Origin: an uncultured Blautia sp.
GTDB lineage: Bacteria > Bacillota > Clostridia > Lachnospirales > Lachnospiraceae
DNA: 17,329 nt
Reading direction: 5' to 3'
Assembly (NCBI GenBank): GCA_934408705.1
Contig: CAKRVL010000055.1
Location: 1 to 17,329, forward strand
The notes under the pieces were generated by a model that saw nothing but the letters and a program-made list of their open reading frames with translations, ran no database searches and was not told the origin of the DNA. Shown here one piece after another: positions 1-6,909 of this stretch. Made by a program: the position numbers and the translations under genes. The first letter of the stretch is position 1, and the number at the start of each line of letters is the position of its first letter.

Positions 1-671
1 GCTTCGATAACTGCGTCAGCCATCTTGGAAACGATCAGTTTTACAGCACGGATAGCGTCATCGTTACCCGGAATTACGTAATCCAGTTCTTCCGGATCAC
101 AGTTTGTATCACAGATTCCGATAAGCGGGATTCCAAGTGTATGAGCTTCCTGGATACAGATCTTCTCTTTCTTAGGATCTACTACGAAGATAGCATCTGG
201 GAGTCTCTTCATCTCTTTGATACCACCAAGGTTCTTCTGAAGTTTGTCTAATTCTTTTCTTAAAGCGATAACTTCTTTCTTAGGCAGAACATCGAATGTT
301 CCATCAGCTTCCATAGCCTCGATCTCTTTAAGTTTAGCAATACGGCTCTGGATAGTCTTGAAGTTGGTAAGCATACCACCTAACCATCTCTCGTTTACAT
401 AGTACTGTCCGCAACGCTCAGCCTCTGTCTTGATAGCATCCTGAGCCTGTTTCTTAGTACCAACGAAAAGAATGCTTCCGCCATCAGCTACGATATCAGC
501 GATTGCATTGTAAGCATCGTCAACCATTCCTACAGATTGCTGTAAGTCGATGATATAGATACCATTTCTCTCTGTGTAGATGTACGGAGCCATTTTAGGG
601 TTCCATCTTCTTGTCTGATGTCCGAAATGAACACCTGCCTCTAAAAGCTGTTTCATTGAAATAACGCTCAT
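1..671 (-). CDS. rpsB: 30S ribosomal protein S2 (3' end outside window)
   Basis: This is ribosomal protein S2, which binds the small subunit late in assembly and helps anchor S1-like functions and the mRNA platform. Reading down from the ATG at 669-671, 223 codons are visible and the frame runs off the window without a stop; the family is usually about 240-260 residues, so only the acidic C-terminus is missing. Family landmarks are visible in order: [20 protein letters not shown] at the start, then [35 protein letters not shown] and [12 protein letters not shown]. An AAGGAG ribosome binding site lies 7-8 nt upstream of the ATG. In most Firmicutes tsf (EF-Ts) follows, so it probably lies just left of the window (inference). 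The gene has its own promoter and a leader of about 115 nt. Identity is certain. Confidence 0.98.
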   Translation of the reverse strand, partial: MSVISMKQLLEAGVHFGHQTRRWNPKMAPYIYTERNGIYIIDLQQSVGMVDDAYNAIADIVADGGSILFVGTKKQAQDAIKTEAERCGQYYVNERWLGGMLTNFKTIQSRIAKLKEIEAMEADGTFDVLPKKEVIALRKELDKLQKNLGGIKEMKRLPDAIFVVDPKKEKICIQEAHTLGIPLIGICDTNCDPEELDYVIPGNDDAIRAVKLIVSKMADAVIE

Positions 672-787
672 GTCTTTTCTCCTTTTGGTTAAATTCTTCC
701 GCACGGATCCTTTTCCTCTCGGACCCAACCTCACACCGTCAGGCACCATCCCTGGGAATCTCCATGCGTGTTTGATGGTTTACAACT
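672..787 (-). promoter_or_regulatory. Structured 5' leader of rpsB, candidate autoregulatory RNA
   Basis: About 115 nt separate the predicted start of transcription from the rpsB ATG. On the minus strand the leader can fold as a closed unit. CGCATGG near its start pairs with CCGTGCG near its end (7 bp with one G-U). Inside, GGGTCC pairs with GGATCC around a 10-nt purine-rich loop, and CCCAG can pair with TTGGG. Ribosomal protein genes are often controlled by binding of their own product to such leaders. Whether S2 binds here is inference, and I do not recognise the fold as a named RNA family. Confidence 0.45.
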
Positions 788-792
788 TTTGC

Positions 793-822
793 ATTATAAC
801 ATGACAAAACCCTCCGTGTAAA
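793..822 (-). promoter_or_regulatory. Sigma-A promoter of rpsB
   Basis: On the minus strand a -35 box TTTACA (817-822) and a perfect -10 box TATAAT (793-798) are 18 bp apart, giving a start near 785-787. The -35 box is the loop of the terminator hairpin at 806-831, so the end of the upstream transcription unit and the rpsB promoter share the same bases. Confidence 0.8.
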
Positions 823-831
823 GAGGGTTTT
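806..831 (-). terminator. Intrinsic terminator downstream of rsuA
   Basis: The arms AAAACCCTC (806-814) and GAGGGTTTT (823-831) form a perfect 9 bp stem with an 8-nt loop. Read on the minus strand the stem ends in four Ts and would end the rsuA transcript. On the plus strand the same hairpin is followed by a better T-rich tract (TTTTT, then GCA, then six Ts), so it could also stop antisense transcription from the left. Confidence 0.7.
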
Positions 832-877
832 TGCATTTTTTCCTTTATATTTTGCCTATATTTTTCCAGATCCTGAA

Positions 878-916
878 GTAAAGTGGACATTCCAGGTCCG
901 CTTCGCTACTTGCTCA
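878..916 (-). repeat. 39-bp dispersed intergenic repeat, copy A
   Basis: This segment, 25 bp beyond the rsuA stop codon, matches 35 of 39 positions of a second copy at 11124-11162, which lies directly after degV. Both are in the same orientation relative to the gene they follow. The core is an 8 bp inverted repeat, AAGYGGAC and GTCCGCTT, around a 7-nt spacer (881-888 and 896-903), so the transcript can form a stem-loop. On the minus-strand transcript this copy has one C-A mismatch in the stem; on the plus strand the same position is a G-U pair. It may be a 3'-end element or a small mobile repeat; the function is unknown. Confidence 0.7.
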
Positions 917-940
917 TGAACGCAGTCGCTTCGCGATCTG

Positions 941-1690
941 TCATCTGCCTTCCTTCAGTGCAGCCAGCTCCTCTTTTGTCAATTCCCTGGCTTTGCCCTT
1001 AGGCAGATCCTCCGGCAGTGTTAATGATCCCATAGAAATCCTTTTCAGATAAACTACTTTCTTTCCAACTGCCTCCATCATTCTTTTTACCTGATGAAAA
1101 CGTCCTTCGTGAATTGTGAGAAGAATTTCCGAGTACCACAGCCCGGATTCTCTGTCTTCCCTCCAGGTGCGCAGTATTTCAAGTTTCCCGGGAAGTGCCG
1201 GTTCTTCATCACCAATATCCACACCTGCCTGGATTTTCTCAACATCCTCCGGCACTACCTTGCCCTCAGTCACTGCGAAATAAGTCTTATCCACATGCTT
1301 CTTTGGGGAAAGCAGCTGATGAGCCAGCTGACCATCATCTGTGATCAAAAGCAGCCCTTCTGTATCCTTATCCAGCCGCCCTACCGGAAAAAGATTTCTC
1401 CTGGCATCTCCCGGCACCAGCTCCAGAACTGTTTTCTCTCTGGCATCTTCCGTAGCACTTACATACCCAGCTGGTTTATGCAGCAGATAATAAACGAATT
1501 CCGGAGCTGAGCCAAGCCGCTCTCCGCCATATTCCACCACGTCGGTCTCCGGATCCACCTTCAGCTCCGGCTTCTTCGCTTTCTCACCATTTACCTGAAC
1601 CATCCCCTTCTGGATCAGCTTCTTTACTTCCGTTCTTGTGCCGGCACCTGCATCTGCCAGAAATTTATCCAGTCTTACTGCTTTTCCCAT
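941..1690 (-). CDS. rsuA: rRNA pseudouridine synthase, RsuA type
   Basis: The enzyme isomerises a uridine in rRNA to pseudouridine; by similarity to E. coli RsuA the target would be 16S rRNA U516. It has an N-terminal S4 RNA-binding domain (residues about 4-50, beginning RLDKFLADAG) and then the RsuA/RluB/E/F catalytic domain. The catalytic aspartate is D107 in the GRLDKDTEGLLL motif. The later motif EGRFHQVKRMMEAVG, with HQVKRM rather than the NREVRRL of RluB, favours the RsuA branch. The length of 249 residues is normal. The ATG is preceded by GAGGAG about 8 nt upstream. The gene begins 45 bp after the stop of the large ABC permease with no terminator between, so it is probably read through from that operon. 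The terminator at 806-831 then ends the transcript. The family is certain; the exact target base is inferred. Confidence 0.92.
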   Translation of the reverse strand: MGKAVRLDKFLADAGAGTRTEVKKLIQKGMVQVNGEKAKKPELKVDPETDVVEYGGERLGSAPEFVYYLLHKPAGYVSATEDAREKTVLELVPGDARRNLFPVGRLDKDTEGLLLITDDGQLAHQLLSPKKHVDKTYFAVTEGKVVPEDVEKIQAGVDIGDEEPALPGKLEILRTWREDRESGLWYSEILLTIHEGRFHQVKRMMEAVGKKVVYLKRISMGSLTLPEDLPKGKARELTKEELAALKEGR

Positions 1691-1735
1691 TTCAATTTCT
1701 CCTCACAACCGGAGCCGGCCTGAAACTATTCTGAT

Positions 1736-3892
1736 TTACTCCAGAACTTCAAAGGCCTGTGCTCTCTCATAATCCTCTTTCATAAATTCAGGAACATCCT
1801 TTTCCAGAATGACCCAGTATTCATCTGATTCCTGCCCATTTATCATTACCTTCAGATTTCCCCACATATCAGTCTCACGCTTCTCCCAGAGAGGCACCAT
1901 CTGAAAACATTTCAGCACTTTTTTCAATGCCTCAAGCTGTTCTTCTTTATCGTAAACTACAGGAGATGAATAATCTGTTCCATTCTCATCCATAAAGTAA
2001 CTTGCCTCCACAGAGGTAAGCTTTACATCCTCCATAGATAAAGGATACCCTGTTTCCTTCAGAATTTCAACTGTACGTTTAAATTGAGGATACACATAAA
2101 AGCAGGAAGAAAAATAGTAATCTCCCACCGCACCGGGTACCATTCCGGAAGCTTCTTCCAAAGAAGGTACATTTGCATAGGTGATCATCAGATTTGCACA
2201 TGGCGTTCCGGTAAGCACCTTGGCATCAGCTTCCTTCACATCCTGCCTGAATGCTTCTACCAACTGCTCTCTTTTTGCCTTATTATCCTGGAAAAGAGAA
2301 ATGGTTTCTCCGTTAACAAAATCACATTGCACCTGTTCCAGATATTTATTATCCAGTCCCAAGATCGAATAACGTTCCTCTTTTAAGGTTCCCTGCTCGT
2401 AGCTTTTCTCCAGTAAAGCTTTCAGATTTTCTCTGTCGATCATATAAGAACGATAAACAGAGCTGCCGGATTTCAGATCATAACGAACCGGAATATGAAT
2501 GGTATTTCCACTGTTATCCCATAAATTTGTGCTCAGCGCCACATTATCCGAAAGCGATTTGCAGATATCTTCATTTTCATCTACAATCCTTTCCATAACT
2601 TCGTAAATCCCCTGGGAAATACCAATATTATCATTTACTACGTTTCCGCCTGCACCGTCAGACTCCTTCAGGGTAACCGTTCCATCCTCTTTAATTTCAA
2701 TATTGTTCCAGGTCTCATAACCCATCTGTGAAATTCCCAATGCAATATTTTCAATTTTATCATAGGAAGGTATATATTTGTCATAGCCTGTCAGATCAAA
2801 ACTAAATATACATGCCAATGCAGCCACACAAACACTGCTTATTACAAACTGAAGCTTATGGGAAAAGAATTTCCGAAAATCTCTGTAATAGAGGATTCCC
2901 ATAATTCCATTGGCAAGAAAGGTTCCAAAAATCATTCCAAAGATCCACCATATCATTCTGGAAGTATCTGTGGGAAGCAGATAAAAAATCATTCCCACTC
3001 CCAATCCGGTTGGAACAACCACCAGAAATCTTACGATCATACCTGCCCGTTTATAGACAAATGCCTGACCTGTCTTTTCAGATTTCCTGTAAACAAAAGC
3101 GTAAAATCCAAGAATCCCCAGAACTGCTGTTAATAAAATCACAAACAGTAATAAACTTCCGCAGCTTCCTTCTGCATATTTTTGAGAAAACGTGTAGGCA
3201 AGCATAACCGGCGAGGTCAGCTCTGTAAGTGCTTTTGTAATTCCGTAAGAAACAGAACTGTCGTAACAGGTATAGTAAAATGCACCTTCGTATAACCGTA
3301 TCAATATGGAAAGAGTGGGACCATAGGCAACCACAGCCACCAGCAACAATGCACCCATAAGAAAATGTCCCGTCAGGCAGATTACCAGAACCACTGAGAA
3401 ATACAACAGCAGATATAATAATAAATGAAATGCCAGCATAATAAATGCCATTTTCATAAGATGCAGGCTGAAGAATCCTCTCATTGCTCCAATGCAAATG
3501 GAGAAAAACTCCATTGCCAGATAGGGAAGCAAAAAGAATAAAAGTGATTGCAGCGTTTTATACCAGAATACTCTGCATCTTTTCACCGGAAGGCTATGAT
3601 AGAAATCAATTTTCCTTGGGGAGTATAAATACCAGAACTGGCTGATTCCGTTAAAAAGTGCTACCATTCCCACTACCGCAAGACCTGTAAGCATAAAGCC
3701 ATCCCGCCACAGATTTTCATATAAAAGGCTTATCTGATCTGTACTGTAGCCCATTCCAAACCAGTTTCCAAGCAGGATCAGCTCTGCCACCGGAAATGCA
3801 AGCAACAGTCCCACGGTAACAAATGCAGGAATCCAGGTCAGCCCCTTTGAGGAAACCTTCATATACCTGCTAGAATAAATTTTTGATTTCAT
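1736..3892 (-). CDS. ABC transporter permease with large extracytoplasmic C-terminal domain
   Basis: This is the membrane subunit encoded with the ATPase just upstream. The first half (to about residue 365) has roughly eight to ten hydrophobic segments, some with short loops. The last 345 residues are hydrophilic and probably form a soluble domain outside the membrane. The architecture resembles Lachnospiraceae permeases that I remember as carrying DUF6449, found next to YtrA-type regulators; I could not verify that name here. I place the start at the ATG 3890-3892, 718 aa, because GGAGG lies 9 nt upstream of it. A GTG at 3911-3913 would add seven residues, but its GGAGG is about 15 nt away. 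The start overlaps the end of the ATPase gene by 23 bp, so the two are translationally coupled. The substrate is unknown; relatives of such operons act in cell-envelope stress or peptide antibiotic response (known for YtrA-like systems, inferred here). Confidence 0.85.
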   Translation of the reverse strand: MKSKIYSSRYMKVSSKGLTWIPAFVTVGLLLAFPVAELILLGNWFGMGYSTDQISLLYENLWRDGFMLTGLAVVGMVALFNGISQFWYLYSPRKIDFYHSLPVKRCRVFWYKTLQSLLFFLLPYLAMEFFSICIGAMRGFFSLHLMKMAFIMLAFHLLLYLLLYFSVVLVICLTGHFLMGALLLVAVVAYGPTLSILIRLYEGAFYYTCYDSSVSYGITKALTELTSPVMLAYTFSQKYAEGSCGSLLLFVILLTAVLGILGFYAFVYRKSEKTGQAFVYKRAGMIVRFLVVVPTGLGVGMIFYLLPTDTSRMIWWIFGMIFGTFLANGIMGILYYRDFRKFFSHKLQFVISSVCVAALACIFSFDLTGYDKYIPSYDKIENIALGISQMGYETWNNIEIKEDGTVTLKESDGAGGNVVNDNIGISQGIYEVMERIVDENEDICKSLSDNVALSTNLWDNSGNTIHIPVRYDLKSGSSVYRSYMIDRENLKALLEKSYEQGTLKEERYSILGLDNKYLEQVQCDFVNGETISLFQDNKAKREQLVEAFRQDVKEADAKVLTGTPCANLMITYANVPSLEEASGMVPGAVGDYYFSSCFYVYPQFKRTVEILKETGYPLSMEDVKLTSVEASYFMDENGTDYSSPVVYDKEEQLEALKKVLKCFQMVPLWEKRETDMWGNLKVMINGQESDEYWVILEKDVPEFMKEDYERAQAFEVLE

Positions 3893-4769
3893 AACCTGCA
3901 ACCTCCGTTTCACTGATAAAAATTTCCTCCAGAGTCAGAGGAAGCACCTCCATGAAAAGAGGATTTTTCGCCTGAATTTTCTCTATGATCGCACTTCTGG
4001 TTCCCCTGGCCGTTATCATAAGAAGGGAACCCTGACGCTGCACCTTTAATACCTGAAGTTCTTTCTCCAGCTCTTTCTCCTGATCACGTCCACTAAGGAC
4101 ACACTGTATCTTATGGATGTGGAATTTCATGTCTTCCAGATCCTTCGAAAGAAGGATTCCCCCTTTATGAAGAAGTCCTACATGATCACAGATATCCTCC
4201 AATTCCCTCAGATTATGAGAGGCAATCACCGGTGTAAATTCCCGGTTCATTATTTCCGCAGCAAAAAGACTTTTCACCGCCTGACGCATTACCGGATCCA
4301 GCCCGTCAAAGGTCTCATCACAAAACAGATATTTCGTTGCTGCGCACACGCCGATGATGACAAGCAGCTGCTTTTTCATTCCCTTGGAAAAAGTAGATAT
4401 TTTTCTTTTTTCCTCCAGATGAAATTGCTCCATCAGCTCATGAAAAAGTTTGATCCGAAACTGTGGATAAAAATTCCGGTAAAAGCCTACCATATCCCAT
4501 GCTGTATAATTTGCCGGGAAATAACTGTCATCTGAAATATAGAAAAACAGTTTCTTAGCTTCTTCATTCTCATATACCTGCATTCCATCAATCTGAATCT
4601 GACCTTCATCTGGCTTCATAATTCCTGCCATCATTCGAAGCAGGGTACTTTTACCGGCGCCATTACTTCCCACAAGCCCGAACACCTCACGATCCCCGAT
4701 GTCCAGGGTTGCTTTATTTACTGCTTTGACAGTGCCAAACGCCTTACTGCATTCTTTGACTTCTATCAT
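3870..4769 (-). CDS. ABC transporter ATP-binding protein (YtrB-like)
   Basis: This is the cytoplasmic ATPase that powers the adjacent permease. Visible motifs are Walker A GSNGAGKST (residues 34-42), a signature FSKGMKKQ (127-134) in place of LSGGQ, Walker B YLFCDE (147-152), the D-loop GLDP and the switch histidine H185 in ASHNLRELED. Walker B continues DETFDGLDP where most members have DEPTNGLDP. The Q-loop region reads ISDDSYF without the usual glutamine. Both changes fit the exporter subfamily found with YtrA-type regulators, so I do not read them as loss of activity. The length of 299 aa is normal. The start codon overlaps the regulator's stop in an ATGA arrangement (4766-4769), and the GGAGGAGAAG segment just before it supplies the ribosome binding site. 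Substrate unknown. Confidence 0.93.
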   Translation of the reverse strand: MIEVKECSKAFGTVKAVNKATLDIGDREVFGLVGSNGAGKSTLLRMMAGIMKPDEGQIQIDGMQVYENEEAKKLFFYISDDSYFPANYTAWDMVGFYRNFYPQFRIKLFHELMEQFHLEEKRKISTFSKGMKKQLLVIIGVCAATKYLFCDETFDGLDPVMRQAVKSLFAAEIMNREFTPVIASHNLRELEDICDHVGLLHKGGILLSKDLEDMKFHIHKIQCVLSGRDQEKELEKELQVLKVQRQGSLLMITARGTRSAIIEKIQAKNPLFMEVLPLTLEEIFISETEVAGYEIKNLF

Positions 4770-5137
4770 GGCTTCTCCTCCTTGTAGCTTTCCCTGATAA
4801 TGTAAATCAGCTCATCCTCATCCATTCCCATGTCCTTTCCCTTCTGGATCAGCGCTTTTAGTTCCTCTGTATAGGAAGCTATACTAAGCTTCCGCACTTC
4901 TTCATTGTCTGCAATGAAATTTCCTTTTCCCTTAACCGGGTAAATCAGTCCTTCCTGCTCCAATTGCATATAAGCTCGCTGGATAGTATTGGGATTAATG
5001 GATAGCTCCATTGCCAGCTGCCGTACTGAGGGCATCCGGGAACCAGGCTCCAGCGCACTATTTAGAATCAGGTTCCGGAATTTCTCCTCTACCTGCTCAT
5101 ATAGTGGTCTCCTGTCCTGATAGTCCAAAACGATCAT
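4766..5137 (-). CDS. GntR-family transcriptional regulator, YtrA subfamily
   Basis: This is a short repressor with an N-terminal winged helix (residues about 1-75: PLYEQVEEKFRNLI, then GSRMPSVRQLAMELSINPNT, then GLIYPVKGKGNF). A short C-terminal helical tail of about 45 residues follows and probably only dimerises. At 123 aa it has the length of YtrA-type GntR proteins, which lack a ligand domain and usually repress their own ABC operon. It is first in the operon, joined to the ATPase by an ATGA overlap. AGGAGG precedes the ATG at a rather long spacing of about 10 nt. The palindrome at 5158-5184, just upstream of its ribosome binding site, is the probable operator. The inducing signal cannot be read from the sequence. 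Confidence 0.92.
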   Translation of the reverse strand: MIVLDYQDRRPLYEQVEEKFRNLILNSALEPGSRMPSVRQLAMELSINPNTIQRAYMQLEQEGLIYPVKGKGNFIADNEEVRKLSIASYTEELKALIQKGKDMGMDEDELIYIIRESYKEEKP

Positions 5138-5157
5138 AGTCGGTCCGCCTCCTCTCC

Positions 5158-5184
5158 AAGTGTATTAATACGTTTAATACACTT
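5158..5184 (-). promoter_or_regulatory. Palindromic operator of the GntR/ABC operon
   Basis: Two perfect 11-bp arms, AAGTGTATTAA and TTAATACACTT, flank a 5-bp centre. The site begins directly after the -10 box, so it covers the transcription start. A YtrA-type dimer bound here would block initiation. The size and AT-rich TGTATTA-type arms suit a GntR operator; binding by the adjacent regulator is inferred. Confidence 0.8.
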
Positions 5185-5213
5185 AAGATAGCACACATAT
5201 CAGTCAAATTCAA
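5185..5213 (-). promoter_or_regulatory. Promoter of the GntR/ABC operon
   Basis: On the minus strand -35 TTGAAT (5208-5213) and -10 TATCTT (5185-5190) are separated by 17 bp. A second -35-like TTGACT overlaps it a few bases downstream but lacks a matching -10. The operator adjoins the -10 box. Confidence 0.6.
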
Positions 5214-5243
5214 GATAGACAATTCTTAAATATTTATAAACTC

Positions 5244-5302
5244 AAAAAAAGACTTTCTCACAGTTTTCCGCTAATCACACGTACTTCTGTAAAAAAGTCT
5301 TT
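5244..5302 (-). terminator. Intrinsic terminator after the HAD-CPBP unit
   Basis: On the minus strand AAAGACTTTTTTACAG (5287-5302) pairs along its full 16 bases with CTGTGAGAAAGTCTTT (5248-5263), counting G-U pairs, around a 23-nt loop. A run of Ts follows at once. It lies 41 bp after the CPBP stop and isolates that unit from the GntR promoter about 30 bp further on. Confidence 0.85.
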
Positions 5303-5342
5303 CATACATTGATTCTCACAAGCTCTTCCATGCCTGATCCGG

Positions 5343-6086
5343 TCAGATCAATCTTGTACTGCCTCGCTTCTGATAGTTCTTATAACATTTCCAGATTCCA
5401 AAAACCCCGGCAAAAACAAGAACCAGATTTAAGGCGATTACGGAAGCTGCTCCCGTATGTTCCAGCATATACAGCATTACATCACTAACCAGCAGGCTCC
5501 AGATATTTGCCCCCATATGAAGAAATACACTGGCAAACAGATTGCCACTCCACTCCAGGATCAATGCAAAGATCACCCCCATAATAGTGGCATACACGCC
5601 CTGAAGAAGGTTCATATGATAAATTCCAAAAGCCAGCCCGGATAATAAAGCCGCTGTGAACACACGCATGTTATCCCGCATTCGCAGATAAACCATCCAG
5701 CGGAAAATAATCTCCTCCGCAAAAGGTGCCACCATTCCCATCCAGAAGATCAGGCTCCAGACACTTTTACCTTCAGAGATCAGAGACTGAGTCTCCTGAT
5801 AGGTTTCGGGATTTAAATACTGCTGAAAAAGTCCCACAAGAAGATTTCCATACTGACCAAGAAAGGCTCCGGTTATGAGAAATCCAATAATTCCATAAAG
5901 GGAAATACGACTACCTGTTGCCAATGGCTTTCTGGAAGCAGAATTTAGTATTCCGCTTTCCCGCCTTCTGAAATAATCCTTCCGATATAACAATACACAT
6001 GGAATCGCAGCCAAAATACCGGTCATGCCGGTAAGCATGAGCACCTGTTGATAGTAAGCACTCATATCTGCACCAGTTCGCCGCAC
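5343..6086 (-). CDS. CPBP-family intramembrane metalloprotease (probable longer N-terminus)
   Basis: This is a membrane protein of the CPBP (Abi/CaaX prenyl protease 2, Rce1-like) family. Numbered from the GTG at 6086, motif 1 is EEIIFR (E124, E125, R129), motif 2 is FGIYH (H157) and motif 3 is HMGAN (H190, N194); these are the metal-binding and catalytic residues of the family. Six or more hydrophobic segments are present. Bacterial members act in bacteriocin immunity, peptide maturation or membrane protein cleavage; no substrate is evident here. The GTG start is a default. The same frame stays open upstream to 6200 and encodes a basic stretch followed by a convincing first membrane helix, but contains no ATG, GTG or TTG. 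A CTG at 6198-6200 overlapping the HAD stop codon (CTGA) would give 285 aa. The gene follows the HAD gene in the same unit, with a terminator behind it. Confidence 0.88.
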   Translation of the reverse strand: MRRTGADMSAYYQQVLMLTGMTGILAAIPCVLLYRKDYFRRRESGILNSASRKPLATGSRISLYGIIGFLITGAFLGQYGNLLVGLFQQYLNPETYQETQSLISEGKSVWSLIFWMGMVAPFAEEIIFRWMVYLRMRDNMRVFTAALLSGLAFGIYHMNLLQGVYATIMGVIFALILEWSGNLFASVFLHMGANIWSLLVSDVMLYMLEHTGAASVIALNLVLVFAGVFGIWKCYKNYQKRGSTRLI

Positions 6087-6196
6087 CAGAAGATAGACTC
6101 CCAGATAAGATATGATCTGGGAAATCCCAAAATGGATTCCTACCGGGTACAGCCACTTCCATACCAGGGCAATCCGTCTTTGTTTTCTTCTGGGGC

Positions 6197-6844
6197 TCAG
6201 GCGAAAAAATCCAGAATTTCTTCTGCTGAATCTACAATTTTAAGCGGATGTGAATTTTCCAGTTCTTCCCGGGTTCCATAGCCATAGGATACAGCAATGC
6301 ACTGGATTCCAGCCCTTCGTGCACCAAATACATCATGCTCTTTATCTCCTACCATGATAACCTGTTCTCTATGAGCAAAAAGTCCCAAACGCTTCAGGGC
6401 TTCCTCGATCACCTCTGTCTTATTGGTCCGTTCTCCATTTGGCTCACTTCCCACCATTTCATCAAAATAAGAATCTATATGGAAGTACTCTGCCACGATC
6501 TTCACGAAATTCTCTGGCTTAGAAGATGCAATCGCAAGCTTATAGCCTCTTTGCTTCAGGCCTGATAACAGTTCAGGAATTCCCGGATATAATTCATTCT
6601 CATATACACCAATTGGTGCATATCGCTCTCTGTAAATTTCCACCGCTTCTCTGGCCGTTTTCTCATCAATTCCTGCATACTGCTGAAACTGCTCCAGAAG
6701 AGGTGGTCCTACAAAAACGCGCAGCTTCTGAAGATCCTGCTCTGGTTTTCCGATTCGTTCCAGAGCATATTGTACTGACTTGGTGATTCCCTCACCGGAA
6801 TCCGTAAGAGTTCCATCCAGATCAAATAAAATGGCTTTATACAT
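6197..6844 (-). CDS. HAD-superfamily phosphatase (phosphoglycolate phosphatase-like)
   Basis: This is a cytoplasmic phosphohydrolase of HAD subfamily IA. Motif I is FDLDGTLTDS with the nucleophile D8 and acid/base D10. Motif II is the serine in AIASSKP (S107/S108), motif III the lysine near K142, and motif IV VGDKEHD with D167 and D171. A four-helix cap lies between residues about 15 and 85. The length of 215 aa is typical of Gph/5'-nucleotidase-like enzymes, which repair 2-phosphoglycolate or remove phosphate from sugar phosphates and nucleotides; the substrate cannot be fixed from sequence. AGGAGG precedes the ATG by about 10 nt. A promoter overlaps the end of the preceding gene, and the CPBP gene follows directly and is probably cotranscribed. 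Confidence 0.9.
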   Translation of the reverse strand: MYKAILFDLDGTLTDSGEGITKSVQYALERIGKPEQDLQKLRVFVGPPLLEQFQQYAGIDEKTAREAVEIYRERYAPIGVYENELYPGIPELLSGLKQRGYKLAIASSKPENFVKIVAEYFHIDSYFDEMVGSEPNGERTNKTEVIEEALKRLGLFAHREQVIMVGDKEHDVFGARRAGIQCIAVSYGYGTREELENSHPLKIVDSAEEILDFFA

Positions 6845-6880
6845 CTATGTTCTGCCTCCTGTGTAATCAAGTTAGATTAG

Positions 6881-6909
6881 ATTATAGCATCATTTTTTTA
6901 TATCGTCCA
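6881..6909 (-). promoter_or_regulatory. Possible promoter of the HAD-CPBP unit
   Basis: A perfect TATAAT (6881-6886, minus strand) has TGGACG (6904-6909) 17 bp upstream, a 4/6 match to TTGACA. The -35 box lies inside the last codons of the preceding repeat protein gene. No terminator separates that gene from HAD, so readthrough is also possible. Confidence 0.5.

Noticed and set aside
5911..6162. Minus-strand ATG frame of 83 codons between HAD and CPBP
   Set aside because: It is out of frame with the CPBP protein and has no domain. The real coding frame here is the CPBP extension.
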